Assembly (NCBI GenBank): GCA_024509875.1
Contig: JAMPIV010008048.1
Span: 1 to 64,000, forward strand
Direction: 5' to 3'
From: Oreohelix idahoensis
Taxonomy: Eukaryota; Mollusca; Gastropoda; Stylommatophora; Oreohelicidae
DNA: 64,000 bases
Positions 25,235-35,667 of the stretch are shown here, in pieces (positions within the stretch are counted from its first letter, which is position 1; every line of letters starts with the position of its first letter). The translations under genes and the position numbers were made by a program. Below the pieces are notes generated by a model. The model saw only the letters and a list, made by a program, of their open reading frames with translations, was not told where the DNA came from and did not search any database.

Positions 25235-25257
25235 GCAAATCGACCATTCCGAGTGAT

Positions 25258-26277
25258 AGTCAAAACAATGTTCATACAACAATAACAGGGCAATCCACAT
25301 AGGACGTCAGTAAACTCACGACGTATAAAGTCAATGAGTCTTGAAACAGCCGTTGACGTTTTTCTTCATTATTTATTGTGGACGCCACAGTGACAAAATG
25401 GTTACGCAAATGTGTAGGCACATCAAACAGTCATTATCACAGCAACATTCAATACAGCAATAGACGGTAGACAGCATTACAATGATGAGTCAGATGCATG
25501 TTATATTTCATAGTGCTGTAAATGTAGTCAGGTGGAAAACTCCATCCTTTTCTATAACAGCCAGGAGATAACCAGATGTATGAGATCAGTTCACTCTCCT
25601 TAGTTTGACTTCAGCAAGACAGACACGTCTGCCGAAGTATAAATAATGTCCACAAAAATATCCTCTAGATAATAAAGGTTTTCCAAACCTAATTCATTTA
25701 ACAAAGTAGCAAGTAATGGTCCTTGGTACATGCATCAACCGATGCAGTACAATGCAGCGACATGTGAGCTGGGAAAAAACATCTCGTGGCGACGACTTTC
25801 GGAGACAGGCTATGAATCGAAATCGCTCACGACCCAAAATCGATAGAGTTAATGAAAAAGTCAATTTACCTTGCTTTCATGAAATACACAGAAATATCAC
25901 GCCTCCCGACATGTGGGAAAACACTAGAGGTATTATCTCGAATAAACGAAATATCCATTAAGAGGACTACACATCCCTGACAGAACAAAAAATAGCGGAG
26001 ATCCCCTCTTCAACGAGGCATCTCTTTCGCCATTCCAAATCGCTCACTCCACTAGTCGTGGGCGGAAACCGATCGACCAAACAACAAGACAAGTCATGCG
26101 CAGTCCAGCGCAAAAATGACCACAGCTCAAACTTAACTGCATTCGATACCAACGCGAGAAGACAAATGCTTACCGAGAAAAGTGACTATAAATTCCAAGC
26201 AGTTGTTGCCCTTGCGTTATAAAACAGACATTGAAACAAAACGATGTTGCGAGAATTTATCACGCAACATATCACCA
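25258..26277 (-). repeat. 3' LTR of element B, outer end truncated
   Basis: Matches 33516-34522. The inner end is set by the purine tract on the minus strand just beyond it (26278-26288, GGGAGG). The exact boundary is either 26277 or 26269, both giving TG on the element strand. It starts abruptly at 25258, where the other copy continues for another 70 bases. Confidence 0.85.
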
Positions 26278-26300
26278 CCTCCTCCCGATAAAAAAAAAAT
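26278..26300 (-). other. polypurine tract of element B
   Basis: On the minus strand a T run (from 26300) leads into ATCGGGAGGAGG directly before the 3' LTR. This is the usual position of the plus-strand primer. Confidence 0.6.
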
Positions 26301-27036
26301 GTGGAACATATTTTTTTTTTTCAATATCAAAGAGCAAGCGATAAGCGGCTCAAAACGCACGAATTATGCGCTGATAATTAATTAAATTGCCAAACAATAG
26401 GCTAATTATAGAGTGTCTGGTGAGGATATACCTCAACAGAAAAATAAATATGTCTCAAAAAATATTCACATCGGGGAGGTGTCACCAACACACATCACGT
26501 TAGCATGTAAACACAATATACGTATGCAAGTTACTATAATCATCATTAAACAGCATACTCTAATATTGTCTTTAAAAATGGATGTACAAATCTGATAGGA
26601 AAATTTAAATAGTACATTCTTTGACATGTAATGACATAAGTACATAGTAAAGTTAAACTACATGACGATCCAGGACATATGCTCTGGTATTCCGAGGGTA
26701 AGTACACAATCTAGAACTCGTCATGCTTGAAACTAGTAAGGTAAGTCCTCAGCTCAACAATGACATTCTGAGAAAGTACAAGCAATATAATGCTAATTAA
26801 TAACTAATATGCTTCATAAGGTACAATACATTATTAATAATTGTGGCTGTTTAGTAAACTAACGGCCCTTATATTAACTACTCAGTCCTCCTCTATCATC
26901 TTAAAAAACGAACAGAAGAAGATGACAACAAAGCACGATAGTGTGTACATATAAAGTAAGTACAGATGTGCTAATCTATTGTAGAAATATAGGTGTGTTA
27001 TGACTCTGTAATATATAGAAATATAGGACAGAAGTA
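26301..27036. other. 3' untranslated region of element B
   Basis: Between the pol stop and the polypurine tract, no open frame of interest. Confidence 0.6.
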
Positions 27037-28441
27037 TTAGTTGGAGTCATGTGGGCATCTAGACAAAATGTCAGCCATCACATTATCCGCACCACGGATA
27101 GCTCGTACCGTGAAGTGAAAAGGTTGAAGAGCTATAGCATATCGAGTGGATCTCGAACTCTTCAAATTCTTAGTCTGAATAGCTGTAAGAGCTTTCTGAT
27201 CAGTCTCTAGAATGAAATGTGCGCCCAGGAGGAATCTTTGTAGTTTTAGAATTGACCAAACCATCGCTAACAACTCACGGTCTAAAACCGAGTAGTTCCT
27301 CTCTGCCGCATTTAGTTTTCTAGAAATGTACATAACAGGATGCAGAGTATTTGCATATTCTTGCATCAGTGCTGCTCCAATCCCAGTGGATGAAGCATCA
27401 CTCCGAAGAACAAAAGTCCTATCAAGAGTAGGTAATCTTAAGATGGGAGGAGAAGAAAATATATTCTTGATTTGGTCTAGTGAAGATTGGCATTCTTCAG
27501 ACCAACGGACCAGATTAGGCGAACCTTTCTTCAACAATGTTGAGAGAGGTGCCATGATCGAAGATAAATTTGGAATAAATCTCCCATAAAATTGAATTAA
27601 ACCTAAGAGACTCCTAACTTGTTTCTTCGTTTTAGGAACAGAGATGTTCAGTATTTTGGAAGTATTGTGGTCTTCTGTCTTCAAGAGACCATGACCAACA
27701 CGATGACCCAGGAAAGAGATTTCACCAAAACCAACAAAAGCTTTAGAAGGTTTTGCTGTCAAATTATTCTCACGTAGAGTGGACAGTAAGTCATATAACC
27801 CTAAATAGTGATCTTCCCAGGTATCACTGAAGAGACAGATGTCATCTAAGTATGCGATGACATCCGAACGATGTGACAGAATTCGACGCATCATGCGAAC
27901 GAAAGTGGCAGGGGCGTTCATGAGACCAAAAGGCATAACATTCCATTGAAATAGACCCCTAGGTGTAGAAAAAGCAGTAAGAGGTTTGGCATGCTCTGCT
28001 AAAGGCACTTGCCAATAACCTTTAGACAAGTCAAGTTTAGTGAAGAATCTAGAATTAGAAAGTCTAATCAGTAGATCTTCTAACAAAGGCATCGGTTCAG
28101 CGTCGAACTTTGTGACCTGATTCAATTTGCGATAATCAACGCAAATTCGTATGTTCTTATCCTTCTTCCGGACAATAACCATGGAAGAAGAATATGGTGA
28201 AGTCGATGGTTCAATTATATTTAATTGAATCATTTCATCCAATTCCTTTTCCACTTGCGACTGAAAGTGTATAGGAATAGGATACGGCCTAACCCTAATT
28301 GGATTATTGTCGGTAAGAATTATGTCATGTTCTATGACATCTGTGTGTCCAGGAATGTCAGTGAGAACATCCTGAAATGTTTGTAACATCGACGAGACTT
28401 GTCGATGTTCGTCACCAGAAAGATTAGGAGAAACAGAAACG
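27037..28441 (-). pseudogene. element B pol: RT and RNase H
   Basis: Intact frame for the last two enzymes. RT has QVEKELDEMI at its start, LDLSKGYWQVP, MPFGLMNAPATFVRMM and the catalytic box YLDD (VIAYLDDICLF, near 27850). RNase H follows, with VLRSDASSTGIGAAL, the DRELLAMVWS helix and LETDQKAL, and ends ADILSRCPHDSN at 27037. RNase H is the last domain of the polyprotein, because integrase lies upstream. The frame is joined to the previous piece at a T6 run (28442-28447) that is one base too long. The open frame itself extends to 28569, but its first 40 or so codons are out of frame. Confidence 0.88.
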
Positions 28442-29011
28442 TTTTTTCCAAGATTCCGTGGAATGTAATGGAACCACTGGAAGGGGAAGGTTGACATCAG
28501 AGAAGGTAGCTTCCTCATCCTGAATGACAGACAGGGATGAATAATGACCGTGAGGTGCAGGAGCATCATCCGTTGCCTGGAAAATAGGCAGCAAATAGTC
28601 CGGACGTTCGTGAAATTCCGAAAGCATGTTTATGTGGAAAGTTTTATGCTTTCCATCAATATCGACCACATAGTCAACATCGGAAATCCGAGAGACTATT
28701 GCATACGGACCTTTCCATGCAATAAGAAGTCTATTTTCCCTACTGGGGAGTAGGACGAATGCTTTGTCACCTGGACAAAGTTGTCGTAGACATCTATTCT
28801 TGTTAGCAAACTGTCTTGCCTTCTCTTTAGCAATTTCTGATGAAGCAGTTGCTAGCTTACATGCCTCAATGATCTTTTGTCTAAGAGCAATGACATACTC
28901 ATATGAGGATTGAGTTTCATCGCTAATATCATCGGCAGTGATGAGATCGTGTAATAAAGACATAGGGCCGCGTGGACGCGCGCCAAAGACAAGTTCGAAG
29001 GGAGAAAATCC
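28442..29011 (-). pseudogene. element B pol: integrase C-terminal domain and linker
   Basis: Starts in the conserved end of the integrase core (MSLLHDLITADD). It then has a Lys-rich helix, KAFVLLPSRENRLL and the GPY/F motif in WKGPYAIVSRISDVDY (near 28705). The HINMLSEFHERPDYL phrase and a polar linker towards RT follow. The piece is bounded by a two-base gain in a TG repeat (29012-29020) and a one-base gain in the T6 run at 28442. Compared with element C, which is unbroken here, both are pure length changes. Confidence 0.83.
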
Positions 29012-29246
29012 TGTGTGTGTTCATTAGGGACTTCTCTATAGGCAAAGAGAGCCGCGGGTAAAACCCTGTCCCAATCTTGAGGATGATCTTCAGTTATCTT
29101 ACCAAGCAAAGTCTTGAGCGTTCTATTCAGACGCTCAACTAACCCATTAGACATAGGATGGTAGATACTACTGAGAGATCGTTCAATATGTAAGGTAGAC
29201 ATTACCTGTGACATAGTGTCAGATATGAGTTGAGTGCCATGGTCTG
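29012..29246 (-). pseudogene. element B pol: integrase core, second half
   Basis: Short frame with the second catalytic Asp (ISDHGTQL) and the catalytic Glu (NGLVERLNRTL), followed by AALFAYREVPNEHT. It is bounded upstream by an apparent one-base loss in an A run at 29247-29249 and downstream by the extra TG unit at 29012-29020. Confidence 0.83.
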
Positions 29247-29249
29247 AAA

Positions 29250-30116
29250 TATTTCTCTGGGGAACCCCAAGCGAGAAAATATCAACCAAAGAGCATCTGC
29301 GATATCTGTAGTAGATATGCTCTTAAGAGGAATAGCCTCTGGCCAACGTGTGCACATATCGACACATGTAAGGATAAACTGATGTCCTCTGGCCGACTTG
29401 ACCTTAAAAGGGCCAATAATATCTATGGCCATTTTCTGAAACGGCCGAATAGGAATGTCAGCAGCCTGGATAGGCGCAGCATGTCGTGGTCCTCTAGATT
29501 TGACCTCCTGACATACCTTGCATGATCGGCAGTAAATACGAATGTCCTTATTGACAAAAGGCCAAAAGAAAGCCGCAAGGACTCTCGACTTCGTACGGGA
29601 AAAACCCATATGTCCAGCACATTGCGAGTCATGAGCATGTTGTAATATTTGGACTCTCATGCTCTTGGGAACAAGAATTTGCGAATGTGCCGACGTAGTC
29701 GAATCTTGTACCATACGTACAAGTACGCCGTTTCTCATTGCAATCCAAGATTTTCTATTTGTATCCTGATTCGGATCACCTTTCTTCGCAAGAACGAAGA
29801 ATTTTTTTAAAGAAGGATCTTCTTCTTGCAATTTTATGAAAGAGTCACGAGTAATTACTAAGTGACTATCTTGGCTATCAACTTCATTATCACTATTCAG
29901 TGAAGTTTCGGGTGTTTGTAGAGCTTGTGCTCTTGTAACTACTGCATTTGTAGCTTGCATGTTATTATCTTCCCAAGCAGCAATCTGCTGTGGGTTACAC
30001 TCCCTAACTCCGTGAATACGACCAATAATAAGGTCCGCAATAGGATTAGGTAAGAGACAAGCATGCACATCTCCAGTAAAGAAAGGAGTGGCAATGCGAA
30101 TTACAGCAGTAGGATA
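29250..30116 (-). pseudogene. element B pol: protease end, integrase zinc domain and first core half
   Basis: Begins with the end of the protease (ACLLPNPIADLIIGR) and a polar linker. The integrase H-H-C-C zinc domain follows (HAHDSQCAGHMG then CRSCKVC, about 29510-29640). The first catalytic Asp lies in MAIDIIGPFK (about 29430), followed by CVDMCTRWPEAIPL. That integrase lies here, upstream of RT, is clear on the DNA. The open frame as such is 29202-30068; its last codons are out of frame. Confidence 0.85.
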
Positions 30117-30502
30117 TTTTTTCTAGAGTGCCGCCAAATGTGACACATTTAATAACCCTTCCTGTAGCACAAGATGGATCTACAAGCGATTGTCTAACAC
30201 CAATAGTGGTGCATCCGGAATCGAAAAGTAGTGAGACCGGAGTATCATTAACAAGACCCTTATGTAGGATTAAAGAACCCCTCCCGTCATGCGCAACAGC
30301 AGCAGGAAGAGCGGGAAGTGGGTGACCACAACTCAAAGTAGTTATGGTACCCGGTTCGAATAAAGTACTGCATTGGGGGCATTTGTTTGCTCTCTCAAAG
30401 TCAAAAGCAGAACCAGTGACAGCGTCAAAGTTTTTATTATCAACACCATGATTACAGGCTCCCTCAGTTTCCTGTTGTACAGCATTAGCCTGCTGATATC
30501 TC
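30117..30502 (-). pseudogene. element B: cysteine motif and protease
   Basis: Carries CPQC followed by thirteen residues and CGH (near 30345-30390), the same spacing as in element C. The protease active site is LLFDSGCTT (DSG instead of DTG), then GVRQSLVDPS. It is bounded by a T9 run (30503-30511) and a T6 run (30117-30122), each one base longer than a continuous frame needs. The open frame continues to 30900, but beyond 30511 it is an out-of-frame reading of gag. Confidence 0.8.
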
Positions 30503-32012
30503 TTTTTTTTTGTGTTGAGATCTACCCCGACTATTATTACCTCTGAAGTTATCAAAGTTATTATTATCTCTGCAGTTATTATTGTCTCTATTGTAATTGT
30601 TATCCTGGTTCGAATTCCAGTTTCCACGATTACTATCATGTTCACATTGATGCGAACATCTATTTGTTTGGTTCTGAGGTCTTCGGCAGGAATAACCTCT
30701 ATTACCATATCCTCTTTTGAAATGCTTATAATTATTAGGGTGATAGTAACGAGTACTATCAGGCTGTCTCCAATTCTTCGAAGAAGAATCACCATGAAAT
30801 TGATTTCCATGATTTTGACAGAAATTACCGCTACCCTTTCTATCAAAATTTTGTTGGGATCTACGAGCAAAGTTTTGACCATACGGAGCTGCCGAAGCAA
30901 CTGGTAAACCTTCTTTCACCTTAGAGTTACCCATGGTTATGTGTGGGTGCGCAGTTACGTATTGGCAACAGAAATCTTCCATTTCTTTTATTGTTTTAGG
31001 TTTACGTTCATGAAGGAAAGCAAGGAAAGACTCATTGACAGACGACATGACTTTGTCTCTAAGTATTAAGTCCATAAGTCCTTCATAAGTTTTTTCCGTC
31101 TTAGATAGTTCAACCCATCGTGAGAAAGTAATGCGTATTCTTGCAATAAACTCGGAGAATTCAACTCCATTTTCAGGTAACATGTTTTTAAATTGTAGAC
31201 GATAGCCGTCTTCGTTAAGCTGATATTTCTTTAACAAAGCGGCCCTGACAACCTCATAATTGTTCTTGTCAGGTTCATCCACCATATTTAATATACTTAG
31301 AGCTTTACCTGTCAGTATCCCTGATAACTGATAAACATATTTTGCTTTGTCTATGTTATGAGCTGTACATGCTTGTTCAAATCTGTCCAGATAGAACATT
31401 ATGTCATCACTGGAAGGACTAAATGTTGGTAACTTAATCTTAAAAGTATCATTATTAGCCTTACCAGAAGATGAACCCTTGTTTGAATCATTACCATTAC
31501 TCATGCTTGTCAATTTCAATTTTTCCAACTCTAAAGCTAAGACCTTTTCTTCATGTTCCATTTTTGCTTTCTCTTTCCTCTCATCAGACTCTCTCTGTAA
31601 TCTTCTTTCCTCAGCCTGAGCCTCTTTTTGAAGTCTTTCATTTTCAGCTTCTTTTTCAAGTCTTTTATTTTCAGCCTCTTTTTCAAGTCTTTTATTCTCA
31701 GCCTCTTTTTTCAAGTCTTTTATTCTCAGCCTCTTTTTCAAGTCTTTTATTCTCAGCTTCTAGCTGTAGCTGGAGTTTTCTTTCCTCAGCTTCTGATTCC
31801 CTTTTTTGTTTTTCCATTTCCATTTGGAATCTTTTTTCATCCACCTGCATCTGCAGTTTCTTTTGTTCAGCTTCCATATGCAGTTTCTTTTGTTCAGCTT
31901 CCATTGCTTTATCATATCGAGCAGTTGCAAATTCTTCTAACTTATCACCAGTCTTGCCAAGCAATTTACCCTGCTCAATAAAGTGCTCAAATGTAGACAT
32001 GTTGTCTAACAT
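30503..32012 (-). pseudogene. element B gag
   Basis: Start is the ATG at 32012 or, more likely by comparison with C, the ATG at 32000 (MSTFEHF). The first 170 or so residues are a highly charged coiled coil, including at least four tandem copies of a nine-residue Lys/Glu/Asn unit (KRLEKEAEN). A capsid-like region follows (DIMFYLDRFEQACTAHN, then KTYEGLMDLILRDKVMSSV and FLAFLHERKPKTIKEMEDF), which looks SCAN/CA-C-like. A basic Asn/Arg/Gly-rich tail has no CCHC knuckle. One frame break lies in the tandem coiled-coil repeats at a T6 run (31706-31711). Confidence 0.82.
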
Positions 32013-33418
32013 ATGAGTCCAAAACCTGAAATAATTAACTAATTTATTTCAAACCTAAGTGTAACAAGTCTTAATTAAGCACTTGTATATTCACATCACC
32101 TTATATTATCCCAGTCTCTGTGGGAAACAAGTCTCCAATCAAAGAACTTGTATATGAAATATCAGCACTCAATTCTTGATCATAAGTGCACTTCTCATTC
32201 AATAGTGCACGACACTATTCATCATTCATTTATCATCAGTGTAGTAGTAACAGTGCATTAGCATAGCCCATTAACTAATTACTATAACTGTAAACAATGA
32301 CTATGTAAACACATGCAGAATGTAAACATTGAAAATGTAAACAATACAAACAATGTAAACAATAACAATGTAAACAATAACAAAGATCAGCAACAATACA
32401 AAAACTTTCGCAGAAATCAACTAAAAATAAAGCAGAAATTAATGAAATATCACAAAAAATGTGACGATATCTGCGATAGAAATTAAACAAAATACATGAC
32501 ACCACAGTGTATAAACAAAAATGTTGTATGAAACTAAATTATAGACAAGAGTAGGCTAACAAATACAAACAAATCAAAACAAAACTAAAGAATGCGAAAT
32601 AATAACGAAAACAATATTAAAACATGTCATCACAGCTAACATAAATAGCAACAGAAGTCGCTTAGCAAATTCCAGTATCGGAAATTTGCAAACCCTACAG
32701 AAAACGCTCACAATAGACGACCTCTATGACGTGGCATAATCTAACGGAGACACCACCCAACCGAGAACCCGCTGAAATATAAACATATAAATATACAAAT
32801 AACATATAGACATATAACATATAGAATGAGATGATACACAGAAGACTCAGCAGAAGTATAAGGGCACAGTTTACATACAAACAGGCCACTTAACTTATAG
32901 GCTTCCAATCGTCGAACAGCAGAAAAACGGATGTCAATCAACGTCCTAAAGAGCGAAGCTCCAACGATGATGGCACATCTGAACTGCTTCCACTGCTAAC
33001 ACGATGGTACAAGAGCTTCTGAAGTACTGTGTGTTGAGTTGTTTCGGCACTTGACCTTCTAATCCAAAAGTAAGTTGATGGAAATCGGTACTTGGCCTTC
33101 TTCAGAAAACAACCCGTTTCAACCGGCACTTGACCTTCACAAAAACGACAGCACTGGAACCTTGACAGCAGCAACTTGCTTGACTTGCGTAAAAGATAAC
33201 AGCAGTCCGAGTTATCCGGCAACATGTAACAACGCCGGGTACTGTCAAATTCTTGTTTCCGTCAAAAAATTGAAATTTTGACTTTTACCGGGCAACGCCG
33301 AGTACTTTGAAAATTTTGAAGATGTTGACTGTATTGAAGAATGTTAATTTCTTGAAGGATGCTGATGAATTCTTGTTGAAAATGAAGTGGGTAAGGGACC
33401 CCGTGTTTGCTAGTACCA
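32013..33418. other. leader of element B
   Basis: 1.4 kb between the 5' LTR/primer site and gag. No open frame with homology. 32280-32400 has short AACAATGTAAAC tandem-like repeats. The length is unusual for a Gypsy leader. Confidence 0.6.
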
Positions 33419-33423
33419 GAATC

Positions 33424-33443
33424 AAACCAGCTTATGGCCACCA
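33424..33443 (-). other. primer-binding site of element B (candidate)
   Basis: On the minus strand TGGTGGCCATAAGCTGG begins two bases after the end of the 5' LTR, the standard place for tRNA priming. The tRNA was not identified. Confidence 0.6.
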
Positions 33444-33445
33444 AA

Positions 33446-34522
33446 TGATGCGTGATGCCATATGATGATGGATGGTATCCGCATGTCTGGTTTTGTGTAG
33501 TGTGTAGATGTGTTCAGTCAAAACAATGTTCATACAACAATAACAGGGCAATCCACATAGGACGTCAGTAAACTCACGACGTATAAAGTCAATGAGTCTT
33601 GAAACAGCCGTTGACGTTTTTCTTCATTATTTATTGTGGACGCCACAGTGACAAAATGGTTACGCAAATGTGTAGGGCACATCAAACAGTCATTATCACA
33701 GCAACATTCAATACAGCAATAGACGGTAGACAGCATTACAATGATGAGTCAGATGCATGTTATATTTCATAGTGCTGTAAATGTAGTCAGGTGGAAAACT
33801 CCATCCTTTTCTATAACAGCCAGGAGATAACCAGATGTATGAGATCAGTTCACTCTCCTTAGTTTGACTTCAGCAAGACAGACACGTCTGCCGAAGTATA
33901 AATAATGTCCACAAAAATATCCTCTAGATAATAAAGGTTTTCCAAACCTAATTCATTTAACAAAGTAGCAAGTAATGGTCCTTGGTACATGCATCAACCG
34001 ATGCAGTACAATGCAGCGACATGTGAGCTGGGAAAAAAAAACATCTCGTGGCGACGACTTTCGGAGACAGGCTATGAATCGAAATCGCTCACGACCCAAA
34101 ATCGATAGAGTTAATGAAAAAGTCAATTTACCTTGCTTTCATGAAATACACAGAAATATCACGCCTCCCGACATGTGGGAAAACACTAGAGGTATTATCT
34201 CGAATAAACGAAATATCCATTAAGAGGACTACACATCCCTGACAGAACAAAAAAATAGCGGAGATCCCCTCTTCAACGAGGCATCTCTTTCGCCATTCCA
34301 AATCGCTCACTCCACTAGTCGTGGGCGGAAACCGATCGACCAAACAACAAGACAAGTCATGCGCAGTCCAGCGCAAAAATGACCACAGCTCAAACTTAAC
34401 TGCATTCGATACCAACGCGAGAAGACAAATGCTTACCGAGAAAAGTGACTATAAATTCCAAGCAGTTGTTGCCCTTGCGTTATAAAACAGACATTGAAAC
34501 AAAACGATGTTGCGAGAATTTA
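33446..34522 (-). repeat. 5' LTR of element B, outer end truncated
   Basis: 33516-34522 matches 25258-26259 without visible substitutions. The 70 bases 33446-33515 have no partner on the left. The boundary at 33446 (TGATGC on the plus strand) is set by the primer site. It is joined at 34522 directly to RNase H coding sequence of element A, with TAAAT possibly shared at the junction. Confidence 0.87.
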
Positions 34523-34991
34523 GTTTTCCCGGAATATATTCAATAGTTAAGGAATATGGCTGAATCAATAATGACCATCTTAGTAAGCGAGTATTTGCAT
34601 GACGTGATGAGGCCAAAAATGACAGGGGTTGATGATCGCACTGGACCACAAATGGTTTGCCATACAAATAGGGTTGAAACCTATTGATGGCCCACACCAA
34701 TGCTAAACATTCCCTCTCTATAGTAGAGTAATTCTTTTCTGCCGCGTTCAACTTGCGGCTGGCATAAGCAATAGGAAACAGTTCCTCATTCTGGGTCTGA
34801 GATTTTTGCAAAAGCGCGGCCCCAATTCCTACATTGCTTGCATCAGTCCGTACTATAAACTCTTGCGTCAGATCTGGTAACTTCAGAATAGGCCTACTAG
34901 TGAGTCTATGCTTCAATTCTGAATATGCATGCTCACACTCTGCCGTCCACTTTATTGTGTCAGGTTTTCCTTTCTTTGTCAGATCCGTCAA
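34523..34991 (-). pseudogene. element A RNase H, cut by element B
   Basis: Begins TDLTKKGKPDTIKW and has RNase H residues in FIVRTDASNVGIGAAL, ERECLALVWAI and VQCDHQPLSFL. It stops at IEYIPGKL, where B's LTR takes over; an ordinary ending such as the VGADFLSRHP of element D is missing. The open frame runs 70 bases into the LTR, which is spurious. A small indel near 34990 separates it from RT. Confidence 0.88.
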
Positions 34992-35660
34992 AGGTGCACA
35001 TAAGGTGTTTGATGTACTTTTGATAGAATCCTCCTAAGGATACGAACGACCTCACATCCTTTTTTGTCTGTGGTCTAGGTGCATTCCTTAACTTTTCTAT
35101 ATTTTTGGGATCCGGAGACATGTTTCCATGACAAATTGTATGTCCCAAAAATTCTAATTCCTGACATCCGATTACACACTTTGTTGGACGAGCAGTCAAA
35201 CCTGCCTCTCTGAGTCTACCCAGTAACATTGATAGAGAATGTAGATGATCCTCAAATGTTTCCGTGGCTATGAGAATGTCATCCATAAAGTTGGTGATGT
35301 TAGAGTTGTTCAAGGGTTCCAGCAATTTCCTCATCATCCTTGAAAATACGCTTGGTGCGTTTTTCAACCCGAATGGTAGTACATTAAATTCGTAGTGACC
35401 ATCCGAAGTGCTAAAAGCCAGCATGTGTCGGATCTCGGGTTTGACAGGAATCTGGTAATAGCCCTTACTTAAATCGACCTTAGAGAAATATTTCGCAGTA
35501 CTTAGCGTCGAGAACAGCTGATTGGTATCCGGTAATGGATCAGCTTGGGTTTCAGTGATCGCATTCAATTTCCGGTAATCGATACAGAGTCTGTGTTCTG
35601 CACTTGGTTTTCTCAACAGTACAACACTTGAACTGTAAGGTGATTCTGACTTGGAAATGA
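34992..35660 (-). pseudogene. element A RT
   Basis: RKPSAEHRLCIDYRKLNAIT, VDLSKGYYQIPV, LPFGLKNAPSVFSRMM, and the catalytic box MDD in NFMDDILIATETF (tyrosine replaced by phenylalanine two residues earlier, as in D). EFLGHTICHGN and the connection domain follow. It is separated from the upstream frame by a T7 run (35661-35667) one base longer than needed. Confidence 0.88.
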
Positions 35661-35667
35661 TTTTTTT

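Larger units (their letters stand above)
25258..34522 (-). mobile_element. Gypsy retrotransposon B (Gmr1-like order)
   Basis: LTR copies at 25258-26277 and 33446-34522 enclose gag, protease, integrase, RT and RNase H on the minus strand. It sits in the RNase H coding region of element A. Both outer ends are incomplete: the left LTR lacks about 69 bases present at 33446-33515, and the right LTR lacks the final 10-18 bases present at 26260-26277. As a result no target duplication survives. The shared LTR parts show no substitutions by eye, only three homopolymer length differences. Confidence 0.9.

Noticed and set aside
31471..32016. Ser/Phe-rich plus-strand frame opposite B gag (similar at 51860-52171)
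   Set aside because: Antisense of the coiled-coil repeats.
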